Assembly: GCA_019009955.1 (NCBI GenBank)
Contig: CM032228.1
Span: 1,050,501-1,114,500, forward strand
Direction: 5' to 3'
Source of the DNA: Riptortus pedestris
Lineage: Eukaryota > Arthropoda > Insecta > Hemiptera > Alydidae
DNA length: 64,000 bases
Of this stretch, positions 39,401 through 48,672 are shown one piece after another. The notes beneath the pieces are model-generated. The model worked only from the letters and a program-made list of their open reading frames with translations, had not been told where the DNA came from and made no database searches. Each line of letters begins with the position of its first letter. Within the stretch, counting starts at the first letter, position 1. Position numbers and translations under genes: made by a program.

Positions 39401-42225
39401 ATCCTAACGGTGGTTGTTGTATCACTGCTCAGGGCTGGATGCACCAGCTGCTGGTGATCCTAACGGTGGTAGATGTGTCGCTGCTTAGGACTGGATGCAC
39501 CAGCTGCTGGTGATCCTAACAGTGGTAGATGTGTCGCTGCTCAGGACTGGATGCACCAGCTGTTGGTGATCCTAACAGTGGTAGATGTGTCGCTGCTCAG
39601 GGCTGGATACATCAGCTGCTGGTGATCCTAACAGTGGTAGATGTGTCGCTGCTCAGGGCTGGATACATCAGCTGCTGGTGATCCTAACGGTGGTAGATGT
39701 GTCGCTGCTCACGACTGGATACATCAGCTGTTGGTGATCCTAACGGTGGTAGATGTGTCGCTGCTGAGGACTGGATGCACCAGCTGCTGGTGATCCTAAC
39801 GGTGGTAGATGTGTCGCTGCTCACGACTGGACACACCAGCTGTTGGTGATCCTAACGGTGGTAGATGTGTCGCTGCTGAGGACTGGATACACCAGCTGCT
39901 GGTGATCCTAACGGTGGTAGATGTGTCGCTGCTTAGGACTGGATACACCAGCTGCTGGTGATCCTAACGGTGGTAGATGTGTCTATGCTCAGGACTGGAT
40001 ACACCAGCTGCTGGTGATCCTAACGGTGGTAGATGTGTCAATGCTCAGGACTGGATACACCAGCTGGTGGTGATCCTAACGGTGGTAGATGTGTCGCTGC
40101 TTAGGACTGGATACACCAGCTGCTGGTGATCCTAACGGTGGTAGATGTGTCGCTGCTCACGACTGGATACATCAGCTGTTGGTGATCCTAACGGTGGTAG
40201 ATGTGTCGCTGCTCAGGACTGGATGCACCAGCTGCTGGTGATCCTAACGGTGGTAGATGTGTCGCTGCTCAGGGCTGGATACATCAGCTGCTGGTGATCC
40301 TAACGGTGGTAGATGTGTCGCTGCTCAGGGCTGGATACATCAGCTGCTGGTGATCCTAACGGTGGTAGATGTGTCGCTGCTCAGGGCTGGATACATCAGC
40401 TGCTGGTGATCCTAACGGTGGTAGATGTGTCGCTGCTTAGGACTGGATGCACCAGCTGCTGGTGATCCTAACAGTGGTAGATGTGTCGCTGCTCAGATCT
40501 GGATACATCAGCTGCTGGTGATCCTAACGGTGGTAGATGTGTCGCTGCTCAGGGCTGGATACATCAGCTGCTGGTGATCCTAACGGTGGTAGATGTGTCG
40601 CTGCTCAGGGCTGGATACATCAGCTGCTGGTGATCCTAACGGTGGTAGATGTGTCGCTGCTCACGACTGGATACATCAGCTGTTGGTGATCCTAACGGTG
40701 GTAGATGTGTCGCTGCTCACGACTGGATACATCAGCTGTTGGTGATCCTATCGGTGGTAGATGTGTCGCCGCTCAGGACTGGATGCACCAGCTGTTGGTG
40801 ATATTAACGGTGGTAGATGTGTCGCTGCTCACGACTGGACACACCAGCTGTTGGTGATCCTAACGGTTTTAGATGTGTCGCTGCTCAGGACTGGATGCAC
40901 CAGCTGTTGGTGATCCTAACGGTGGTAGATGTGTCGCTGCTCAGGACTGGATACACCAGCTGCTGGTGATCCTAACGGTGGTAGATGTGTCGCTGCTGAG
41001 GACTGGATGCACCAGCTGCTGGTGATCCTAACGGTGGTAGATGTGTCGCTGCTGAGGACTGGATACACCAGCTGCTGGTGATCCTAACGGTGGTAGATGT
41101 GTCGCTGCTGAGGACTGGATGTACCAGCTGCTGGTGATCCTAACGGTGGTAGATGTGTCGCTGCTGAGGACTGGATGCACCAGCTGCTGGTGATCCTAAC
41201 GGTGGTAGGTGTGTTGCTGCTTAGGACTGGATACACCAGCTGCTGGTGATCCTAACGGTGGTAGATGTGTCGCTGCTTAGGACTGGATACACCAGCTGCT
41301 GGTGATCCTAACGGTGGTAGATGTGTCGCTGCTCAGGACTGGATGCACCAGCTGCTGGTGATCCTAACGGTGGTAGATGTGTCGCTGCTCAGGACTGGAT
41401 GCACCAGCTGCTGGTGATCCTAACGGTGGTAGATGTGTCACTGCTTAGGACATGATACACCAGCTGCTGGTGATCCTAACGGTGGTAGATGTGTCGCTGC
41501 TCAGGACTGGATGCACCAGCTGGTGGTGATCCTAACGGTGGTAGATGTGTCGCTGCTGAGGACTGGATGCACCAGCTGCTGGTGATCCTAACGGTGGTAG
41601 ATGTGTCGCTGCTGAGGACTGGATGCACCAGCTGCTGGTGATCCTAACGGTGGTAGATGTGTCGCTGCTGAGGACTGGATGCACCAGCTGCTGGTGATCC
41701 TTACGGTGGTAGATGTGTCGCTGCTGAGGACTGGATGCACCAGCTGCTGGTGATCCTTACGGTGGTAGATGTGTCGCTGCTGAGGACTGGATGCACCAGC
41801 TGCTGGTGATCCTTACGGTGGTAGATGTGTCGCTGCTGAGGACTGGATGCACCAGCTGCTGGTGATCCTTACGGTGGTAGATGTGTCGCTGCTGAGGACT
41901 GGATGCACCAGCTGCTGGTGATCCTTACGGTGGTAGATGTGTCGCTGCTGAGGACTGGATGCACCAGCTGCTGGTGATCCTAACGGTGGTAGATGTGTCG
42001 CTGCTGAGGACTGGATGCACCAGCTGCTGGTGATCCTAACGGTGGTAGATGTGTCGCTGCTGAGGACTGGATGCACCAGCTGCTGGTGATCCTAACGGTG
42101 GTAGATGTGTCGCTGCTGAGGACTGGATGCACCAGCTGCTGGTGATCCTAACGGTGGTAGATGTGTCGCTGCTCAGGACTGGATACACCAGCTGCTGGTG
42201 ATCCTAACGGTGGTAGATGTGCTCA
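39401..42225. repeat. 56-bp satellite array, about 50 units
   Basis: The unit is GGTGGTAGATGTGTCGCTGC, TCAGGACTGGATGCACCAGC, TGCTGGTGATCCTAAC. It contains the perfect palindrome CACCAGCTGCTGGTG. Subtypes alternate (CTCAGG, CTGAGG, CTCACG, CTTAGG; GATGCACC or GATACATC). The right third is the most uniform (CTGAGG with GATGCACC), including six successive units ending ATCCTTAC (about 41690-41940). An open frame on the minus strand at 41813-42076 is an artefact of that uniform block. Confidence 0.98.
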
Positions 42226-42335
42226 GGGTTTAGAGGGGAGAATTTTGAAAATTCGACATATCTCCGTTACTATACGTGGGATCGAAGAATTGTATAAAAC
42301 CAATCTTATTGCAAATTTAAGAATCTATAATTATT
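42226..42335 (+). repeat. Family A fragment, cut by a non-LTR retrotransposon piece
   Basis: CTCAGGGTTTAGAGGGGAGA then AATTTTGAAAATTCGACATA, TCTCCGTTACTATACGTGGG and CCAATCTTATTGCAAATTTA. The segment from about 42256 is repeated at 42524-42602 on the other side of the inserted piece. Confidence 0.8.
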
Positions 42336-42523
42336 CCACACGTATACCATCACCGGCCTGTATAGACGACCTAGGGTCAAATGCGATCATTTCAACAACC
42401 TGTTAGGTCTAGCAATGACCGACAGAAATCATATAGTCGTTGGAGATCTGAACGCCAGACACACCTACTGGATCAACAGTTCAGACAACGCCCCCGGCAT
42501 AACGATAACGAAGTCAGCCTTCA
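42336..42523 (+). pseudogene. Non-LTR retrotransposon endonuclease fragment
   Basis: Reads NNLLGLAMTDRNHIVVGDLN then ARHTYWINSSDNAPG. GDLNARHxxW...N..G is the signature of the apurinic endonuclease domain of jockey/I-type elements. Only about 60 codons remain, flanked by a roughly 78-base direct repeat of family A sequence. Confidence 0.8.
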
Positions 42524-43340
42524 TAGTATCTCCGTTACTATACGTGAGATCGAAGAATTGTATAAAACCAATCTTATTGCAAATTTGTGAATCTATAATT
42601 ATTGTTCTATACATATTTTATGTCTCATTAACCGACTGGATGAAAACTATAAATTTCCTCTTTCAGTGACCCTGCCCCCCCCCCCCCTCCTTCTCATGTT
42701 ATATTAATAATGAACATATCATGGACCACTTCATTACAAGGTTAAATGAGGAATATTTTTTTCATAGACTTTTACTTTGTGTTATATATCCAAATACGTT
42801 TTGTTGATCCCCCCTCCCCTTCTTTTGTTCTAGGATTACTAAAATTTAATGAAATATGAAATTAATGTGTTATATTCAGATATATTTCAGTAATGGTTTT
42901 TCTTTTCGGTCGAGAATTTAGGTTGGCTAGCCTGTTTGTTTACAATTCAGACGCTTTCCGATGTAGAGTTATTAACTTGTAACTTGATTATTTCTCATTA
43001 GAGAGGGGAATTGTGAAAATTCGAAATATCTCCGTTACTGTTAGTCGGATCGACAAATTATATAGAACCAATCTTATTGCAAATAAAATGATCTATAAAT
43101 ATATTTGTATACATATTTTCTGTATCTTGAATATTAACCGAGATGTTTGGATTTTATAGTTTTCAGCCTTCAGCAAACTATTCTACTCATGTTACACTAA
43201 CAATACTCGGTTATGTAATAAACCACATTAGTCGAACCATAAATACCAAATATTGTTTTCCAGAAACCTTTACTATACGACATGCCCGCAAATATGTTCT
43301 GGTGACCCCCTCCCCTCGTCTTCAGTTTTTGGACATATTT
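42524..43340 (+). repeat. Family A sequence, at least two overlapping copies
   Basis: 42524-42870 carries the duplicated centre block and runs into a C-rich stretch (42675-42690) and a GTTATATTCAGATATATTTC block. 43005-43320 restarts with GAAAATTCGAAATATCTCCG and ends with TATGTTCTGGTGACCCCCTC. Neither has the 3' terminal hairpin. Confidence 0.7.
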
Positions 43341-43375
43341 AGTAGGTGCGAAGTAGATGAAAGGAACCGCCCGAA

Positions 43376-43560
43376 GGTAGGACATTTGGCGCCAAAGAAT
43401 GTTTTCGGCAATACCCGTCTGGGATCTAGATTTGTCTGGACAGTTTTCTTTGATCTCACCCCTCGTATATATATGCGGTCCAGGTCCCTCGAGAGTCAGT
43501 TGTGTCTACGCACTTAAGGCGTAATAATATCAAATAATTTCGGGTCCAGACGACACAGCG
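43376..43560 (+). other. Possible promoter-bearing transposon segment
   Basis: GTATATATATGCGG at about 43465-43480 is followed about 25-30 bases later by TCAGTTGTG, a TATA plus arthropod initiator arrangement like that of the solo LTR. The sequence is otherwise unique in the window. It may be the untranslated start of a retroelement or an LTR fragment. I cannot tell which. Confidence 0.3.
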
Positions 43561-44330
43561 GAACCTCCGTATACTCCCTACAACCAAATAAGCCCACTCC
43601 CTGATCCTCACCCTCTTTAACCACCCCACAGATAAAGTCCCCACCACACCTACGCCCCCCAGCCTTCACCGTTGTGCATCCTAACGCTAACACCTATAGA
43701 GGCACTTTACGTATTTCCACTTTGGATCTCCTACTTACCCGTACCCCACACATAGTGACAAGGTGCCTAGCTCTTAACTTTGTCTCTAGCGATCGCCGAC
43801 CAGTACTCTACGTACTGCGAGGTCGCCCAGCTCCTACTCGTTTCATAGCGGAGACTGGAAATTATACAAGTCCCTTATGTACGAATCCACGCCGGCGTTC
43901 ACGACTATAAGTGACACCCAAACCCTGGAGAATAAATTGGAGGAGTTCACAGAGTTGATTCTGAAAGCAGCGAACCAAGCTATTCCCAAGTTTGTGAGAA
44001 TACCACCAGGGCTTAAGACCTCTCCTCCTCGCATCTTAGCTCTCATTAAGCAGAGAAACAACATTAAAAATACCTGGTACCGAACCAAAAACGCGTCACT
44101 TAATCCCGCCCTAACCACACAAATCCGCTCCCTTATGAGGCAGTGGAAGACTGCCGTGGTTTGACTACGAAACCGTAGGCAAACGCATGGAGACTTTAGC
44201 CAATTTTGGAAGCTGGTGAAGACCAAGGTCACCAAAAGGAGATCTGTTCTTCTCCAGACTGACAGCTGTGATGAGTCCCAAAGACCAGACTGAAGTGTTG
44301 GCGGCTCATATAGCCGCAACAGATCAGACT
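43560..44330 (+). pseudogene. Non-LTR (jockey-like) retrotransposon ORF2 remnant
   Basis: The frame at 43674-43910 reads STLDLLLTRTPHIVTR and SSDRRPVLYVLRGRP, the end of the endonuclease domain (SSDHxPV in active elements). The frame at 43877-44164 continues with ELILKAANQAIPKF, PRILALIKQRNNIKNTWYR and SLMRQWKTAVV, the linker typical of jockey-type elements before reverse transcriptase. Stops and frame changes follow, and no reverse transcriptase motif survives. It may come from the same family as the fragment at 42336. Confidence 0.75.
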
Positions 44331-44930
44331 AGGTTGCGTAACACCGTCGAGGCGCCCCGGGCGGAGTATGAAGGAAACCGCCGGGAAGCCGCTACCTTAC
44401 CAAAACCTCTCTCTCCAAACTGTAATCCTTTCAGAACGGCATACCTCCCTCCAAAAAGCCCCCAACCGGAAAATTCATTCCACCCTCAACCTCGAACATA
44501 TTTCCCAGTCCATCGCCCGCCGCCACATAAAATTCGATGACTCCCTACAGTATATGGAGAACCCCCTCTACTCCTGCCTCCAACCCCCTCTTCAGCCTGT
44601 GTGTTGGCGAAGGACGGTCGATAACGACGAACCCCTAGTCGACGTCACCGGCTGTTGAACCCCCACAGCACTGCTCGGGGACGGGAGCACTGACCACAAA
44701 TGTACAGTCAACAATCATAAGATTGCCACTTAAATTAGGTGAGGTTAGTTAGGTTACTTAGTTTAGGTCTTATATTATATTATTAAGTTCGGTTAATTTA
44801 GTCTAGTTTAGTTTTAGTTGTATTCAGCGTCTCCTTCCTCACAGCGACCGCTTTGAGCCTACTTGACTTGCTTGCGGTGTAATCTCTTAGGCTAGGTTTC
44901 TACTTTTGTCTTTAGTTTAAGTCTTTCTTC
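44331..44930. other. Probable decayed retroelement sequence, then AT-rich DNA
   Basis: To about 44700 the base composition and short frames look like further decayed non-LTR coding sequence, but no motif is secure. 44700-44930 is a unique lead-in to the 38-bp array (GTTAGGTTACTTAGTTTAGG and similar). Confidence 0.4.
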
Positions 44931-45920
44931 TCTTCTTTCTTACATCCTCTCCTACTATCCCTATCCTCTCTTCTTTCTTACATCCTCTCCTACTATCCCT
45001 ATCCTCTCTTCTTTCTTACATCCTCTCCTACTATCCCTATCCTCTCTTCTTTCTTACATCCTCTCCTACTATCCCTATCCTCTCTTCTTTCTTACATCCT
45101 CTCCTACTATCCCTATCCCCTCTTCTTTCTTACATCCTCTCCTACTATCCCTATCCTCTCTTCTTTCTTACATCCTCTCCTACTATCCCTATCCTCTCTT
45201 CTTTCTTACATCCTCTCCTACTATCCCTATCCTCTCGTCTTTCTTACATCCTCTCCTACTATCCCTATCCTCTCTTCTTTCTCACCTCCTCTCCTACTAT
45301 CCCTATCCTCTCTTCTTTCTCACCTCCTCTCCTACTATCCCTATCCTCTCTTCTTTCTCACCTCCTCTCCTACTATCCCTATCCTCTCTTCTTTCTCACC
45401 TCCTCTCCTACTATCCCTATCCCCTCTTCTATCTTACATCCTCTCCTACTATCCCTATCCTCTCGTCTTTCTTACATCCTCTCCTACTATCCCTATCCCC
45501 TCTTCTATCTTACATCCTCTCCTACTATCCCTATCCTCTCGTCTTTCTTACATCCTCTCCTACTATCCCTATCCTCTCTTCTTTCTTACATCCTTTCCTC
45601 TTTCTTACATCCTCTCCTACTATCCCTATCCCCTCTTCTTTCTTACATCCTCTCCTACTATCCCTATCCTCTCTTCTTTCTTACATCCTCTCCTACTATC
45701 CCTATCCTCTCTTCTTTCTTACATCCTCTCCTACTATCCCTATCCTCTCTTCTTTCTTACATCCTCTCCTACTATCCCTATCCTCTCTTCTTTCTTACAT
45801 CCTCTCTTCTTTCTCACATCCTCTCCTACTATCCCTATACTCTCCTCTTTCTTATATCCTCTCCTACTATCCCTATCCTCTCTTCTTTCTTACATCCTCT
45901 CCTACTATCCTTATCCTCTC
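44931..45920. repeat. 38-bp CT-rich minisatellite, left part, about 26 units
   Basis: The unit is CCTCTCTTCTTTCTTACATC, CTCTCCTACTATCCCTAT. Variants are TTCTATCTTAC, CTCGTCTTTC and CTCACCTCC, the last in a run of about four units near 45280-45400. The array is interrupted at 45920 by an LTR retrotransposon and resumes at 52280. Confidence 0.97.
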
Positions 45921-46554
45921 TGTTCGCGGAAGAATCAACTCCGCGAATAGTGAAGAGGCGCCACGACCTCATGACGTCATCCACCGCCACTCATCCTTGC
46001 CCTGGACTGGGGACCTCGCTGCCAGCGCATCCAGCCACGAGGGGGACCGGCAGGAAAGGGCAAGAGGACACGAGGGAAGATGGCAGGCTAGTGCGGCGAG
46101 TGAAAGGGAGTCATCGTCATCGCACTGAAAAAACCCCCTCAAAATGCTGGAGTAGACTCAAAAGGGCCCGTCGGGCGATGAAGCCCTGGAACAAGGAGGG
46201 GGAGAACACAAGACATTAAAGAAAAAATAGTGAGTACTCACTTATTTACATACACCGCACCCCGAAGCCAACAGGCATCAACCACATCATGGGCCCCACC
46301 GAGCAACATACTTCAACAAAAGTTCAGTTCAACCCAGAGCAGCTCACCCATCCCCACTTGTAAGAGAATCAAAATTTTGTTAACATTTATTTATACTATT
46401 TACCACAAACATTGTAAATTACAACATTGTAAATTAAACATGCCTTGTAATTTGCCCCAAACAATACAGTCCACTCTCTCAAACTAACAAAAATAAGGGG
46501 CGAAGGGGCATCTCCCTATATCCATTAATGGGAAGCCTCTTCGATCCCCAAACA
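45921..46554 (+). repeat. 5' LTR of the BEL/Pao element
   Basis: Begins TGTTCGCGGAAGAATCAACT and ends GATCCCCAAACA, giving TG...CA ends. An internal TGTTCGCGGA...TCCGCGAATAG near-inverted pair lies at the start. It matches 51647-52279 over its full length. Open frames such as 45950-46219 occur in both LTRs and have no recognisable product. Confidence 0.95.
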
Positions 46555-46714
46555 ATGGTCCTCCGGGCCGGATCCAACAAACAATGGTCACACCAACCGG
46601 CCGGATCCCCAAACAATGGTCCAGCCGGGCCGGATATGACCCACAAACAATGGTCACACCAACCGATTGACCCCCCAAACATGGTCACCAACCAATTGAC
46701 CTCCAAATATGGTC
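46551..46714 (+). repeat. Reiterated LTR-end/primer-site motif, six copies
   Basis: AAACAATGGTC, the exact junction of the LTR end (AAACA) and the first leader bases (ATGGTC), occurs at 46551, 46579, 46611 and 46645. Diverged forms are at 46677 (AAACATGGTC) and 46705 (AAATATGGTC), with spacing of 28-34 bases. TGG at 46556 is where a tRNA 3' CCA would pair to prime reverse transcription. The primer tRNA is not identified. Confidence 0.8.
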
Positions 46715-48672
46715 CAGTAAGACCTGATTGATAAAGCTTGATGCAAAATGTTTCAATAATAAAAATCATACCATATTCACTGCCATCAAGCTCATATACA
46801 TTGAATAATAATGACCATGCTGTATGTAACGCCATTAAGTGCACCACAGTAATTGATAATAATTCATAAACAAACAGCTGTTTTAATTAACATAAATTAA
46901 ATCCCCTCTTGATTTTGTGTGAAATTTAGCAAAGACAGAATTAAACTAGCTACTGTATTAATCTAAAATTTTTGGAGAATCATTCTTTGTTAACTTATTT
47001 TACATTATTTTATAGTTACATTAGAGTATAACCTATTCCAACAATTTACCATGCTTTACCAGTGTGCTTTATGCATTTATTTGTCTTTATTCATTTTCAA
47101 AATCAATTTACATTATTATTAACATTGTCGATGCTCATTCAAGCATCATTCAATTTTAATTTAAATCTTATCTGAATTCAGCATTCAAATTGCATTTAGT
47201 AACTGTAATGTGAATAGAACAGTTACTCACTAGAGAATATTTATCTTATTTTCATAAAGCACATATATCTAATCAATGTTCTCATGTATTAATATATACA
47301 TTAATATTTAACTTAGTTACTTTGCTCATAGTTTTTATTTAATCAATTTACTATGATCTACCAGTGTGTTTTATGCATATGTTCATCTTAATTCATTTTC
47401 AATATCAATTTACATTATTATTAGCACTGTCGATGCTCATTCAAGCATTATTCAATTTTAATTTAAATCTTACCTGAATCTAGCATTCAAATTGCATTCA
47501 GTAACTGTAATGTGAGTAGAACAGTTATTCACTAGAGAATATTTATTTTATTTTTCATAAAGCATATATCCAATCAATGTTCTCATGTATTAATATATAC
47601 ATTAATATGTAACTCAGTCACTTTACTCATAGTTTTTATTTACTCAATGTGCTATGATTTACCAGTGTGTTTTATGCATTTATTTGTCTTTATTCACTTT
47701 CAAAATCAATTTGCATTATTATTAACATTGTTGATACTCATTTAAGGATTATTCAATTTAATTTAAATCTTATCTGACTTTAGCATTGAAATTGCATTTA
47801 TTAACTGTAACATGAGTAGCACAGTTATTCACAAGTGAATATTTATTTTATTTTCATAAAGCACATATACCTAACCAATGTTCTCATGCATTAATATATT
47901 TATTCTTATTTAACTCAGTTTTTTCTACTCATAATTTATTTATCACTACACAATGTGTATTTGTTTAAGCAATTTAATTGGCAATATGGTTATTTCAAAT
48001 AACTCATACCCTACATTAATACTTATAAGAACTTGGCATGGATTCTACAAATGCAACCTTAAAAATGTTTCATTTCACTACTTTACTTTATTTTATCAAT
48101 GAAGTTTACATGTTGTTTAATCATTTTCAGTAAACGAATAATGTACATGTGACTGATATTCTAGCTTTAGTGTTTACCTGTGACCAGAAAGGAATTTGTA
48201 CACAATCTATTCAAACAAAGTTTCATTTATTAAACACAGTAACATTATCAAATACATCATTCAAAGTACATCAAACAGTTAATCCAAGAGATCACTAATT
48301 CAAACACTGTTCACATCTCATTCTTCAAACAGGTGAGATCCCTTATCTATAAAAGGTTTCAACATGGTTACATCTCTCTCCCTACTACAAAGAGCTCACA
48401 CCTATTAAAAGGCATACATGTATTACCTGCATAGACTACCTCACTGCTGTGACGTCATACACTCTTTGTATAGTCTACATCCCTTCTTCGCTTAGTTACA
48501 TTATCATTATATTAATCATGGGGCTCCCTTTGTTTATATTTTCTTTTTTTTGAATATGACTTCTTCTTGTTCTCCTCCTTTCTTGTATTCCCTTGTTTCC
48601 AGCTGTCGCTCGACTGGCTTGAAACACATTATTGATTATAATCAAGACATCTTTCTTTGATCCTTGATCAAA
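46715..48672 (+). other. BEL/Pao leader with three 301-bp tandem repeats
   Basis: The segment around CCAGTGTGCTTTATGCATTT and AGCATTCAAATTGCATTTAG appears three times with offsets of about 301-302 bases (markers at 47061, 47363 and 47664), covering about 47040-47940. Copies differ by roughly a tenth of positions by eye. The rest is AT-rich, with the last 200 bases before the ATG more mixed. The leader is nearly 2.1 kb, long for this class. Confidence 0.85.

Noticed and set aside
41813..42076. Minus-strand frame repeating HPVLSSDTSTT
   Set aside because: It arises from the most uniform block of the 56-bp satellite. 56 is not a multiple of 3, so each repeat changes frame.
43143..43517. 124-codon open frame
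   Set aside because: The first half is family A sequence and the rest an unassigned transposon segment; there is no protein motif.
46479..46847. 122-codon minus-strand open frame
   Set aside because: It overlaps the LTR end and the reiterated primer-site motif, and its repeated residues mirror the DNA repeat.
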